A stretch of 54,030 nt of DNA from positions 1-54,030 of the forward strand of contig JANQGX010000030.1 of the NCBI GenBank assembly GCA_028282885.1. Reading direction: 5' to 3'. Both the position numbers and the translations under genes were made by a program. This document shows positions 44,197 to 53,382 of this stretch, one piece after another. The notes below the pieces were generated by a model. It searched no databases and was not told the origin of the DNA. It saw only the letters and a program-made list of their open reading frames with translations. Every line of letters starts with the position of its first letter. Position 1 is the first letter of the stretch. The stretch is from SAR324 cluster bacterium (GTDB lineage Bacteria; SAR324; XYD2-FULL-50-16).

Positions 44197-46488
44197 TCAG
44201 GAAAGCGTTCGTTCAAGTGATTCGCTGAGAGCTTCAAATGAGACGGGTTTGGTTAGATAATCATCCATACCTGCTGCGATACAGGCATCGCGATCTTCCT
44301 TGAGAGCCTTGGCAGTGAGAGCGATAATGGGAAGTCTTTTGGTAAATCGCCCTTTCAGATTCAACGAGCGGATTCTTCTTGTGGTTTCAAATCCATCCAA
44401 GATCGGCATCAGACAATCCATAAACACAACGGCATAGGATTGTTTACGAAGCAAATTCAGGGCCTCTTCACCGCCTTCTGCCTGATCCACCTGGTAACCG
44501 ATTTTCTCCAGCATATCTTTGACCACGATTCGACTAATTCTATCGTCGTCAACGACCAATACCTTGAAGTCATCCGGCTTCAGAATCTGCTTTTCCCCTT
44601 CAACAGGTATATCAGCCAGTTCACAGATCTGAGATCTGCTTTTTTTGAAGGATAATTTAAACCAGACCTGGGTCCCTGATCCTTCCCGGCTTTCTATTTC
44701 AATCGTTCCCCCCATCCTTTCCACAATACTTCTGGCAATGGTCAATCCCAAACCGGCACCGCCGTGTTTGCGTGTCGTTGAATTATCCGCTTGCGAGAAA
44801 GACTGAAAAATCAATGGCAGGGCTTCCTCGGAGATACCAATACCGGTATCCTCTACCAAAAATCTGAGAAGAACGGTTTCGTCTGTCTCCTCAAGCAGGT
44901 TGACTTTAAGTTTGATAGCTCCCTTGTCTGTGAATTTCTGGGCATTGGAGAGGACATTGGATAAGACCTGACCCAGCCGGATGGGATCGCCAATTAGGAT
45001 GTCCGGGGTTTTTTCATCGATAGTGTAGGTAAAATCGAGACCCTTTATCACGATGGAACCTGAAAACAGATCTGCTGAGTTCTCTACGGCTTGGCGCAGG
45101 CTGAAATCAGTCTGCTCGATATCAAACTTGTCCGCTTCAATTCGGGTCAGATCCAGAATGTCATTGAGGATCTTGAGAAGGACCTTTCCGGACTGGGTAA
45201 CAGTGGTCAGGTATTTCTTCTGATGATCATCCAGCGAAGTGTGCAAAAGAAGTTCGGTAATCCCCAACACCCCGTTCATTGGTGTCCTGAGCTCATGGCT
45301 CATGTGTGCCAAAAAGCGGTTTTTGGCTTCGTTGGCCTTTTCTGCGGCTTCCTTGGCCATCATGATTTTTTCTTCGAACTGTTTTCTTTCGGTGATATCG
45401 ATGACAATGCCCCGCAAACCCATTAATTGTTCATTGCGCAGAATTCTTCGTGAGTAAATCAAAACCGGGCAGGTCTCACCGTTTTTTTTAAGGAGAGTGA
45501 ATTCGGTGCCGGTTGGCGGCTCATTCGAGAGTATCCTGCGGATGTTGATATCGATTTTTTTGCTGTCTTGGGGAATGAACAGATCCGCAGCCATAATGCC
45601 CTTTTGAAAATCATCCTGGGTATATCCGGTCAATTTGAACCCATAAAGATTTGTGTAGACAATCCTTCCGGTTAGATCCAGTTCGTAAATGGTTTGTGGC
45701 AACAGGTTGGCGAGGTGCCTGAACTTTTCTTCGCTGGCGCTTAACTCCTCTTCAAATCGCTTTCTTTCTGTAATCTCCGTTCGCAGCTCTTTGATGGTTT
45801 TTACCAGTTCCAGGGTTCGAGCTTCGATTCGTGCTTCCAGGTTCCCTTTTTCCTTCTGCAAGGCAGCTTCGGCGGCTTCTTTCTCTTTTATCTCCAATTC
45901 AAGCGATTCACGTTGTTTTTGCAGGATCTTCCAGAAACGACCTCGCACCCGTTCGTAATTATAGGTAAAGAACATAATCAGGATATAGCCACCCATCACT
46001 CTCAGGTGTAGCTGAGGCTGGTATACGAATTCCGAGAAAAGGTTTTTTGGATTGATATAAAGAAATACCAGGAAAAGGATCACGGTCAAGCTCCACACCA
46101 TTCCTTCATTGCGTTCGAGAAAATAAAACGCAACCACGGGAAAGGTGAGAATCCAGATGACAGCGACGCCTTCCGCAGAATTATTGATAATCCAGCCTAA
46201 AAAAGTAATGGACAGAAAAAGGCAAATGAGCCGATAGATGAATACCCCTCTCTGTAATCTGCGAATGATCAGCATGGATATCAGAAATCCGGAAGCCAAA
46301 CTGATATTAATCAGACCGTAGGTGTGCCCGCCTGTTAACAGATGATATATACCGAATCCCAGGAAGGAGGGGGTTGCGAGAACGACGAAGACAAAATAGA
46401 TCTGTCTTTTTCTGATCTCCTCCAGATCGATTGCTTTCTCCGAGAGCAGTGATGTGATAATGGTTTGAGTGGATTTGGGTTTAAACAT
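44197..46488 (-). CDS. hybrid sensor histidine kinase (6TM-PAS-HisKA-HATPase-REC)
   Basis: A 763-residue membrane kinase. About six TM segments occupy residues 28-180, a coiled coil follows (185-240), then a PAS domain (about 255-365). HisKA carries the phospho-acceptor in [12 protein letters not shown], and the HATPase domain has NVLSNAQKFT, VEDTGIGIS and GGAGLGLTIA. The C-terminal receiver has the phospho-acceptor Asp691 in VVFMDCLMP and the conserved KPVSFEA. It should pass phosphate to an unseen histidine phosphotransferase or regulator. The gene runs towards the caspase gene and shares the upstream region of the aminotransferase operon. Confidence 0.93.
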   Translation of the reverse strand: MFKPKSTQTIITSLLSEKAIDLEEIRKRQIYFVFVVLATPSFLGFGIYHLLTGGHTYGLINISLASGFLISMLIIRRLQRGVFIYRLICLFLSITFLGWIINNSAEGVAVIWILTFPVVAFYFLERNEGMVWSLTVILFLVFLYINPKNLFSEFVYQPQLHLRVMGGYILIMFFTYNYERVRGRFWKILQKQRESLELEIKEKEAAEAALQKEKGNLEARIEARTLELVKTIKELRTEITERKRFEEELSASEEKFRHLANLLPQTIYELDLTGRIVYTNLYGFKLTGYTQDDFQKGIMAADLFIPQDSKKIDINIRRILSNEPPTGTEFTLLKKNGETCPVLIYSRRILRNEQLMGLRGIVIDITERKQFEEKIMMAKEAAEKANEAKNRFLAHMSHELRTPMNGVLGITELLLHTSLDDHQKKYLTTVTQSGKVLLKILNDILDLTRIEADKFDIEQTDFSLRQAVENSADLFSGSIVIKGLDFTYTIDEKTPDILIGDPIRLGQVLSNVLSNAQKFTDKGAIKLKVNLLEETDETVLLRFLVEDTGIGISEEALPLIFQSFSQADNSTTRKHGGAGLGLTIARSIVERMGGTIEIESREGSGTQVWFKLSFKKSRSQICELADIPVEGEKQILKPDDFKVLVVDDDRISRIVVKDMLEKIGYQVDQAEGGEEALNLLRKQSYAVVFMDCLMPILDGFETTRRIRSLNLKGRFTKRLPIIALTAKALKEDRDACIAAGMDDYLTKPVSFEALSESLERTLS

Positions 46489-46905
46489 CTGAACTCAAGT
46501 CTGAATTTCCTCGTGGCCCGAATACTAAGGTAGGAGGTCTGTTTAGGGTTCTTCAGAAAGATGGATTTAGTTATAAAGCAGATCATTTCTTTAGTCAAAC
46601 GCAAATCATGGAGAATTCACAAGGGAACCATCAAATCTTCAAAAGAGTGATGAACTGATATACCAGTTCGTTTGGAAACTCCAGGTATAATCAGGTTCTG
46701 TCGTTGAAGGCCCGTTGTAATTCGCTTTACAAATGGTCGTCCGTTCTGCTAGAAATCGGGGGAATTGACAATTTTACTGAGAAACCAGTCTTTTGCAAAC
46801 GACCAACAGTATCGGAGGGGTCGCTATCCCCGAAGAAATGCCAAACAAACCGGTCGCGGGTTCGAATATAACCAGGAAGAGAGAACACATCATCGGGAGA
46901 AGGGT
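46489..46905. other. divergent intergenic region of the hybrid kinase and aminotransferase genes
   Basis: 417 bases. An in-frame ATT-to-ATG extension of the aminotransferase frame back to 46765 exists but reads as low-complexity, non-family sequence. No clear promoter or repeat was found. Confidence 0.35.
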
Positions 46906-48135
46906 ATGGATGAGAACAGGGACAATGCCATTGAAGCATACGCAAGACACATCTATCCCGGAAAGGTCGACTTTTATAGGAAATATGACATCATGCTGGT
47001 CCCGGAAAAAAGGTCGGGTTGCTTTATTTATGACATGGACGGAAGAAAGTATTATAACTGCCACTGCAACGGAGGGGTTTTTAACCTGGGGCATCGCCAC
47101 CCGGAGGTTATAGAAGCTGTTCGAGAAGGTCTGGATCTATACGATATTGGCAATCATCATCTGGTCAGCAAACCCAAGGCGTTTTTGGGTAAAATGATAG
47201 CAGAAACCATGCCTTCCGGATTAAACCAGGTGGTGTATGGCGTTAGTGGAGGAGAAGCTATTGATCTGGCGATTAAACTTTCAAGAGGCATCACCGGGCG
47301 AAGTGATATTATCTCCGTTTTGGGTGGTTACCACGGACATACCGGCTTGGCCATGGCAGCCGGAGATGCCAGGTTCAGGGATCAGTTTAAATCCCAATCC
47401 CCGGGGTTTGCCCAGATACCTTACAACGATATGGAAATGATGGAGCAAACGATTTCCGGCGAGACAGCGGCTGTTCTGCTGGAGACCATTCCTGCAACCC
47501 TGGGAATGGTTACTCCGCAGGATGATTATCTAAAGAAAGTCAGGAAACTTTGCGATGAGCACGAAACCTTGCTGATTCTCGATGAGGTTCAGGCCGGGTT
47601 TGGCAGAACCGGAACGTTGTGGGGATTTGAACAGTATGAGATTGAACCGGATATGGTGGTCTTGGGAAAAGGAATGAGTGGTGGTATCTATCCCATCACA
47701 GCGACGGTTTATCATGAGAAATATGCCGGTTTTTTCAAGGAGGATCCCTTCGTCCATATTTCAACCTTCGGTGGCAGCGAAATCGGTTGTCTGGCAGCAA
47801 TGGAGGTATTGAAAATAACGAATCAAACTACGTTCCTCAGTCACGTGATCGATCTCAGTCGTTATTTCAGAGGGCGGCTTCACAAGCTTGGCGAAGCACA
47901 TCCCTCGCTGGGATTTAAGTTGCGGGGGTTGGGGCTTATGCTGGGTTTGGAATTCAAGGACGAGACCACAGCCCTGTTCATGATTAAACTGCTTTTTGAC
48001 AAGGGTGTTTATGTGGTTTATTCCGGCAATGATCCAAAGGTGATACAATTCCTGCCGGTTCTGACCATCACCTTGGAGGAAGCCGATCAGATACTGGAGA
48101 TTTTGGAATCCTGTTTTCAACTGATGGCAGCTTGA
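46906..48135 (+). CDS. class-III pyridoxal-phosphate aminotransferase
   Basis: A 409-residue cytosolic enzyme. The PLP lysine is Lys255 in VLGKGMSGG; other family parts are YGVSGGEAIDLAIKLSRG, LILDEVQAGFGRTG and YHGHTGLAMAAGD. It belongs to the omega-amino-acid/acetylornithine group and acts on an amine or amino-keto substrate that cannot be named. ATG at 46906 is preferred because GGGAGAAGGG precedes it and family homology starts there, not at 46765. Two genes follow in the same direction: a kinase-like protein and a C69 hydrolase. Confidence 0.88.
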   Translation: MDENRDNAIEAYARHIYPGKVDFYRKYDIMLVPEKRSGCFIYDMDGRKYYNCHCNGGVFNLGHRHPEVIEAVREGLDLYDIGNHHLVSKPKAFLGKMIAETMPSGLNQVVYGVSGGEAIDLAIKLSRGITGRSDIISVLGGYHGHTGLAMAAGDARFRDQFKSQSPGFAQIPYNDMEMMEQTISGETAAVLLETIPATLGMVTPQDDYLKKVRKLCDEHETLLILDEVQAGFGRTGTLWGFEQYEIEPDMVVLGKGMSGGIYPITATVYHEKYAGFFKEDPFVHISTFGGSEIGCLAAMEVLKITNQTTFLSHVIDLSRYFRGRLHKLGEAHPSLGFKLRGLGLMLGLEFKDETTALFMIKLLFDKGVYVVYSGNDPKVIQFLPVLTITLEEADQILEILESCFQLMAA

Positions 48136-48294
48136 TAAGGTAACGAATTACTGACGATATTGAATTGCCGGGCTAGCCAACCGGTGTATTTTTTTGACCA
48201 GCAGCGATGTCAGCGGACTTTGTTACAGAACTGAGGTGTTGCTTCTGAAGGCATTCGGTCCCCTGGTATTGCTCCATTCAGGTTTTCCCTCAAA

Positions 48295-49218
48295 ATGAAA
48301 GCTGATATTGATCTTATCAATCGATTTGAAGAGCAACTAAACCCGACGAAACTGGAGAATTCCACAATTCCGACTAAAGTGCTCGGATACGGTGAAATCT
48401 CCTCTATCTTTCAGGTTGGTACGGACGAGAAGGTCGTGTACAAGCGCCTGCCATATTTCCCAACCAAAGCATCTGCAGAGGCCCATCTCAAGCTTTACTA
48501 TGAATATAGTGATTTGCTGAAAAAAATCGGAATTAACCTTCCGCCCGATGACGCGGTGATTGTTACCATCCCCGGCCGCCCGGTGGTCCTTTACCTGTTG
48601 CAGGAGAGAATGCCGGAAGATGCCTTTTGTCACAGGTTGATCAATCAACTGGATCAAGATGAGATCGTGATGATGCTGACGTCGATCCTGGCGATGATGC
48701 AAAAAATTTGGGATTACAACCGGGAAAATCATCCCGGAATCGAAACAGCGATTGATGCCCAGCTTTCCAATTGGGTTTGGTTTAATGAAAATGGATCCCG
48801 AAAGCTCTGTCTGGTGGACACCAGTACGCCTTTTCTCAGGATCAACGGTGAGGAGCAATTAGATGTTGATCTGTTACTGGAAGCCGTTCCCTGGTTTATT
48901 CGCTGGGCGATTAAGCGTCTCAACCTGGATGATGTGGTTAGTCGTTACTATGATAAACGGAAGGTCCTGATCGATCTGATCGGGAACCTGTTTAAAGAGC
49001 AGAGATCGGACCTGATTCCCCTGTTTCTTGAGGTAACAAACAGCAAAATAACTGATGGAATTGAACTACTTAAAAAAGAAGAGGTTGACAGCTATTACAA
49101 AGAGGATAAAATGATCTGGACGCTGTTTCTGGCGTTGAGAAGAGCTGATCGATTTATTACGACAAAAATATTGAGGAAAAGATACGAATTCATTCTTCCT
49201 GGGCACGTAAAGCGATAA
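48295..49218 (+). CDS. kinase-fold (aminoglycoside-phosphotransferase-like) protein, possibly DUF6206
   Basis: A 307-residue cytosolic protein. It has the outline of an APH-type kinase: a nucleotide-loop-like GYGEISSIFQV, a lysine-bearing strand VVYKRLP, and a catalytic-type segment SNWVWFNENG followed by LCLVDTSTPFLR, where the Asp could be the metal-binding one. I tentatively relate it to DUF6206 from memory. Substrate and activity are unknown. It is 159 bases after the aminotransferase gene and 41 bases before the C69 gene, so a three-step pathway is likely. Confidence 0.6.
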   Translation: MKADIDLINRFEEQLNPTKLENSTIPTKVLGYGEISSIFQVGTDEKVVYKRLPYFPTKASAEAHLKLYYEYSDLLKKIGINLPPDDAVIVTIPGRPVVLYLLQERMPEDAFCHRLINQLDQDEIVMMLTSILAMMQKIWDYNRENHPGIETAIDAQLSNWVWFNENGSRKLCLVDTSTPFLRINGEEQLDVDLLLEAVPWFIRWAIKRLNLDDVVSRYYDKRKVLIDLIGNLFKEQRSDLIPLFLEVTNSKITDGIELLKKEEVDSYYKEDKMIWTLFLALRRADRFITTKILRKRYEFILPGHVKR

Positions 49219-49259
49219 TCCAAACCTAACCTGTTTATCCGCCTTTCTGAGGTTGTTAT

Positions 49260-50576
49260 ATGTGCGATACATTTGTCTCCATTCTGCCTGGCAGTAAAGG
49301 GCATTCGGTTTTTTTCGGCAAAAACAGCGATCGGGAACCAAACGAAGCACAAGTTCTGGAGTACCATCCGGCAAAATCCTCTTCTCTCTCCGATAAAGTC
49401 CACTGTACCTATATGTCTATTCCCCAGGTTCGGGAAACACAGGCTGTATTAATCAGCCGGCCATTCTGGATGTGGGGCGCGGAAATGGGAGCCAACGAAA
49501 AGGGCGTGGTAATCGGCAACGAAGCAGTGTTCACCAAGATGCCCTATAAACGTTCCGGCGGACTAACCGGAATGGACCTGTTACGATTGGCCTTGGAAAG
49601 AGCCGAATCTGCCGACCAGGCCCTGGAACAGATTATCTCACTGCTCGCAGACTGGGGACAAGGGGGTGTATGTGGTTATAAGGACAAGAATCTGGTTTAT
49701 CACAACAGCTACATCATCGCCGATTACGAGAGAGCATGGGTTCTGGAAACCGCAGGGGAAGTCTGGGTGGCTAAAAAAATAACCGATGAACATGCCATCA
49801 GTAACGGATTAACCATTGGCACCGAGTTTGATGAAAGTCATCCCGACCTGATTGAGACGGCCAGGAGCAAAAGGCTTTTGAAAAGAGGGGAGGATTTTCA
49901 CTTCGCCAAATGCTATTCCGACTGGTTGTATACCACTTTTTCCGCTTCCGGAAAGCGACAGGAGTGCTCCAGCAGATTACTTGGAGAACTGCGCGAAACC
50001 AAAGATGTCAGGAGTGCGTTTTCAATCCTGAGGCATCATGAATCGGAGCCATATGATCCCTCGGGACACATGTTGCAGAACTCCATATGTGCGCACGCCG
50101 GTAATTCCTTTACCCGCAATATGGGAACCACCGGTTCCCTGGTTGCTCATTTGAGAAAAGGCAACAATCTGTATTGGGCCACTGCCACCTCTGCTCCCTG
50201 CACCAGTATTTTCAAACCGATCTGGTTCGAAGGGGAGGTCCTTCCGGATATTGGTCCACTACCCAAGGGCAGGTTTAATTCCAAATCTTACTGGTGGTAC
50301 CATGAACGGTTTCATCGCAGTGTCCTGAAGGATTTTAACCGCATGGAGAAGTTCAAGCCGGAAAGAGACAAGTTGGAGTCTTCATTCATCAAATATGCCT
50401 ACCGGCTCCAGTCCAAGGAGCGACACGCTTATACTGTTGAAGCTTTCAGGGATTCCAGAGAGATGGTGAAGAAATGGTGGCGGGAGCTGAAACATGAGCC
50501 TGCAAAAACCCGCATCGGATTTGTATATCAGCACTACTGGAGAAAACAGGATGATCAGGCAGAGGTTTTCATGTAA
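49260..50576 (+). CDS. C69 family (secernin/dipeptidase-like) Ntn hydrolase
   Basis: A 438-residue protein that starts MCDTFVSILPG, so Cys2 becomes the N-terminal nucleophile after removal of Met. FFGKNSDREPNEAQ is the C69 signature, and NEAVFTK and YADxxxAWVLET-like YERAWVLETAG follow. C69/secernin proteins are dipeptidases or amide hydrolases of the Ntn fold. No signal peptide is present, so it is cytosolic. It is the last gene of the aminotransferase operon; it might cleave or form an amide bond in a compound made by the first two. Confidence 0.88.
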   Translation: MCDTFVSILPGSKGHSVFFGKNSDREPNEAQVLEYHPAKSSSLSDKVHCTYMSIPQVRETQAVLISRPFWMWGAEMGANEKGVVIGNEAVFTKMPYKRSGGLTGMDLLRLALERAESADQALEQIISLLADWGQGGVCGYKDKNLVYHNSYIIADYERAWVLETAGEVWVAKKITDEHAISNGLTIGTEFDESHPDLIETARSKRLLKRGEDFHFAKCYSDWLYTTFSASGKRQECSSRLLGELRETKDVRSAFSILRHHESEPYDPSGHMLQNSICAHAGNSFTRNMGTTGSLVAHLRKGNNLYWATATSAPCTSIFKPIWFEGEVLPDIGPLPKGRFNSKSYWWYHERFHRSVLKDFNRMEKFKPERDKLESSFIKYAYRLQSKERHAYTVEAFRDSREMVKKWWRELKHEPAKTRIGFVYQHYWRKQDDQAEVFM

Positions 50577-50582
50577 TTGCGA

Positions 50583-50852
50583 TTAGGTCTGTTCAACTGG
50601 TTTTCGGTTTTCCTCCTCACCATCTTTGATTGCCACATAAAGATCGATCTCGGCACCCTTTTTCCGGGTGCTTCTTTCATCATGCCATTCAAAATCATCC
50701 ACAATCCTTGCCGGGAGATATCCGGACTGGGGAAGCCATATTTCATCAACCGAGGTGACGACTTCGCCTACCATGTAATTAAAGATCAGATCCGCTTCAT
50801 CGTAATTGCTACCCAGGGCAACAAAAGCCCAGGGAGATTTGCGGTTGGGGAT
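50583..50852 (-). pseudogene. remnant of a GyrI-like/AraC effector-binding domain gene
   Basis: The minus-strand frame from 50852 to the TAA at 50583-50585 reads SPWAFVALGSNYDEADLI, then EIWLPQSGYLPARIVDDFEW, EIDLYVAIKDG and a charged end. This matches the C-terminal half of GyrI-like small-molecule-binding domains (the LPxSGYxP and DFExxDER/EIDxYxPI segments). A stop at 50855-50853 and the lack of a good start before 50774 mean that the N-terminal half is missing. From the internal ATG only 63 residues would be made. It most likely is a decayed gene. Confidence 0.65.
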
Positions 50853-50859
50853 TTATAAT

Positions 50860-51453
50860 CTAAAGAGTCGCTGCCAATTCGTAGGCTTTTTTCAGGTTAG
50901 GCTCCCTCATTGAATCGTCTCCGGGGAGCATTCCATCCAGTACCTCCAAACGGGCTTCCCGGACTCCCACACCCAACAGTCGGTCATTTAGCATAATCAC
51001 TTTCATGGCTTGAAAAATGCCTGTTTCCTCCAGGTATTCCTGTGTATTCCCAGCGGAACAGATTACCAGGGCTTTTTGAATATCGATTCGGGTGTGTCTT
51101 TGTTCCTGCTCATCATAGTAGTAAGCATAGCCGTGAGTTAGAACCCGATCGAACCATCCCTTCATTTTAGCCGGGCAATCGCTCCACCACAAGGGGTAGA
51201 TGAATACCAGGGCATCTGCCCTGTCGATCTTCTCCTGTTCCCTGAGAACATCTTCCGGAACCGGTGACAGGGGATTCATGTTTAGTTCACGAAAATACTG
51301 TTCCTCATCCATCTCGGAGAGAAAACCCATTTCATAAAGATCGGCGATTTCATAGCTGTGGTTGCGATCTTCCAGACCCCTGGTGAACGCGTCCAGAACA
51401 GCTTTGCTAAAGGACTCCCGGCTGGGATGAGCAAAAATAATGTAGATGTGCAT
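50860..51453 (-). CDS. NAD(P)H quinone reductase, flavodoxin-like fold
   Basis: A 197-residue cytosolic flavoprotein of the Flavodoxin_2 (NQO/KefF/MdaB) family. It opens MHIYIIFAHPSRESFSKAVL, the FMN/FAD phosphate loop, and holds FIYPLWWSDCPAKMKGWFDR, the hallmark of this family, followed by THGYAY. It would reduce quinones or other electrophiles by two electrons. Beside a K+ channel gene, a KefF-like auxiliary role is possible but the channel is not KefC. AAGGT precedes the ATG. Confidence 0.9.
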   Translation of the reverse strand: MHIYIIFAHPSRESFSKAVLDAFTRGLEDRNHSYEIADLYEMGFLSEMDEEQYFRELNMNPLSPVPEDVLREQEKIDRADALVFIYPLWWSDCPAKMKGWFDRVLTHGYAYYYDEQEQRHTRIDIQKALVICSAGNTQEYLEETGIFQAMKVIMLNDRLLGVGVREARLEVLDGMLPGDDSMREPNLKKAYELAATL

Positions 51454-51599
51454 AGTTTACCTTTAACTGATTTGGTGACCGGAAGGCCGGTGAAGGGTTA
51501 CCGATACTTCAATCGCTTTCCGGAATCCGGATACAAATTGACAGGATCGTAGAGCATACGTAACAATCGCATAATTAACCGACGATGCCAATATGACAA

Positions 51600-51613
51600 A
51601 GATAGATCTATCT
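51600..51613. promoter_or_regulatory. 14-base perfect palindrome at the K+ channel start
   Basis: AGATAGATCTATCT at 51600-51613 is its own reverse complement and ends seven bases before the channel ATG, where a ribosome site is expected. It may be an operator or a hairpin that masks the start. Confidence 0.5.
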
Positions 51614-51620
51614 GATCAAT

Positions 51621-52724
51621 ATGCTGATATCATTTTATAAGATAAAAAAACTCATCCTGTTTTTGAGGCAGGAGGGATTCTCGGAAGGTCGCATTCTCAA
51701 AGCGATTGGCTTGGTGTTGACGCTCAACCTGTTGTTCGGCACACTCTTTTATCTGGTGGAGAGCGGCGCTCAACCCGAACTGACCCTGACCGATTCCATC
51801 TGGTGGGCGGTCGTCACCATGACTACGGTTGGATATGGAGACTTCGCCGCAACAACTGTTCCGGGGAGGTTTATCATCTCCTATCTCTGTATGTTTATAG
51901 GGATTGGCTTGATTGGCTATATTATCGGATTTATCGCTGAAGGCATTATCCACATGGTGGCAAGAACAAGGAGAGGTCTCATGAAAATTCTGGAAGAGGA
52001 TCATCTGATTATCTGCAATTATCCCGGTGAAAATAAGGTTCTGGAGGTGATCAGGGAGATCAAGGCAACACCTGTCTATGAAAAGTTTCCCATTGTACTG
52101 GTCTCGGAAGATCTGGAGGAATTACCCGAGAGTTTAAAAGACCAGAAGATCATGTTCGTGCACGGCAGTCCCACTGATGAGGAGATCCTGTTCAAGGCAA
52201 ACATCAAAAAGGCCGCAGGTGTTATCATATTAGCGGATCATCTGAATCCTTCAATCTCCGATGAGCGCTCTTTTGCCGTCGCAACCATTATCGATCTGAT
52301 AGAAAAGGAACATCAACTCGATCTTAAATCCGTGGTCGAGATCGAAAACAGGAAAAACCTCAAACTGATGAATCGAACGGACGTCGAAGGCATGATTACC
52401 AATGACGGCATAACCAGCCGTATGCTGGTGCAGGAATTTCTCTATCCGGGAATTTACGATATTATTCAACAACTGCTCAGCAACCTGAAGGGGAGTCAGT
52501 TTTTTATCCTCCCAACCAGACTGGTTGGTAAGAGAGTGGTTGATATCCAGATGGAAATCATCAAGCATCCCACCGATATCCAGGTCATCGGTCTTATCAA
52601 GAAAGGAGAGAAAATTCTCAATCCTTCGAAAAGCCTCTTTATAGAAGAGGGCGATCAACTGATTCTGCTGGCAGAGAAAATCACCGATTTTGAAAGCATT
52701 GAAAACGCTCTTTTGAGCCCCTAA
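51621..52724 (+). CDS. K+ channel with RCK (TrkA-N/TrkA-C) domains
   Basis: A 367-residue inner-membrane channel. Two TM segments flank a pore loop with the selectivity filter TVGYGD (residues 69-74) in TMTTVGYGDFAATTVPG. The cytosolic part has a TrkA-N domain (about residues 125-240; LIICNYPGENKVLEV, VHGSPTDEEILFKANIKKA) and a TrkA-C domain (about 285-365; LVGKRVVDIQMEI). This is the MthK-type ligand-gated channel plan. The ATG at 51621 has no Shine-Dalgarno; a palindrome covers that spot. Confidence 0.92.
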   Translation: MLISFYKIKKLILFLRQEGFSEGRILKAIGLVLTLNLLFGTLFYLVESGAQPELTLTDSIWWAVVTMTTVGYGDFAATTVPGRFIISYLCMFIGIGLIGYIIGFIAEGIIHMVARTRRGLMKILEEDHLIICNYPGENKVLEVIREIKATPVYEKFPIVLVSEDLEELPESLKDQKIMFVHGSPTDEEILFKANIKKAAGVIILADHLNPSISDERSFAVATIIDLIEKEHQLDLKSVVEIENRKNLKLMNRTDVEGMITNDGITSRMLVQEFLYPGIYDIIQQLLSNLKGSQFFILPTRLVGKRVVDIQMEIIKHPTDIQVIGLIKKGEKILNPSKSLFIEEGDQLILLAEKITDFESIENALLSP

Positions 52725-52727
52725 AGG

Positions 52728-52943
52728 TCAAATTGTCAGCATCACCTCTTCTTTCTTCAAAATCCGGGTCAGGGGTTCTCCCCAATAAATCACTTCGGTG
52801 TTTAGTTCCTCCTGTGCTTCCGTGACGCCGAGTTGATTCGCACATGCTTTACAGGCGGTGAGGTGAACACCGGCTTCAGTGGTGCGATTGGTGTTCCTTA
52901 TTTCCGCGATAATCTCCTTCTCGTCGGTGAGACCGATCACCAT
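52728..52943 (-). CDS. short DsrE/DsrF-like protein (N-terminal part missing)
   Basis: A 71-residue protein that matches the C-terminal half of DsrE-type sulfur-relay proteins: GVHLTACKACANQLGVTEA and YWGEPLTRILK. The family usually has about 110-120 residues with an N-terminal Rossmann-like strand, absent here; an in-frame TGA lies just upstream. It ends 4 bases from the K+ channel stop, tail to tail. It is either a truncated gene or a genuine short variant. Confidence 0.55.
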   Translation of the reverse strand: MVIGLTDEKEIIAEIRNTNRTTEAGVHLTACKACANQLGVTEAQEELNTEVIYWGEPLTRILKKEEVMLTI

Positions 52944-53382
52944 CTTGTTTTGGACTATTCGTCAGAGGAGTTTGAAAAGTGAAACTCGCAGTTCTGAAGA
53001 ACAGCCCGGGATCCGCAACTCATTCGCAGGTGTCGGAGATTATGTGGATCTCCCGTCGAGGATGCCGGACGTGTAGTACCCGATCAACCGGATTTTGCAG
53101 GACCGTTTCCGGTGTCATGAGTGTGATCGTGAAGATTGGCCGAGTTTGTTTCGAGAGCGGAAAAATCGGTGGCGAAAAATAATTTCTGCTTGACGACATC
53201 CCTGTAGTTCAGACAGAACCGCTAATCCGCTTCAACACACTCCAATACCTGTAACGGCTTTGGTTGTCCAATCTGTTTTCACTTGACACACAAAAATCTA
53301 GTTCCTACCATCCCGTCTATAGGGATATCGAACGCTTTTGTACCCGGTTCTATCCCGGAATGGTCAAACATGAGATTTCAGG
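52944..53382. other. intergenic region upstream of the AraC-type gene
   Basis: 439 bases. A 67-codon + frame at 52979-53182 looks non-coding (many Arg, Ser and Cys, no ribosome site). A promoter-like pair is at 53283-53311. No other element seen. Confidence 0.4.
53283..53311 (+). promoter_or_regulatory. possible promoter of the AraC-type gene
   Basis: TTGACA at 53283-53288, 17-base spacer, TACCAT at 53306-53311 (four of six). It lies about 70 bases upstream of the ATG at 53383. Confidence 0.45.

Noticed and set aside
46860..46880. GGTTCGAAT, a possible tRNA T-arm
   Set aside because: No acceptor or anticodon stem can be formed around it; it lies in the region before the aminotransferase start.
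50577..50858. 93-codon + frame after the C69 gene
   Set aside because: The opposite strand holds a recognisable GyrI-like remnant, so the + frame is its shadow.
52979..53182. 67-codon + frame
   Set aside because: Composition (many Arg, Ser, Cys) is unlike a real protein and there is no ribosome site.
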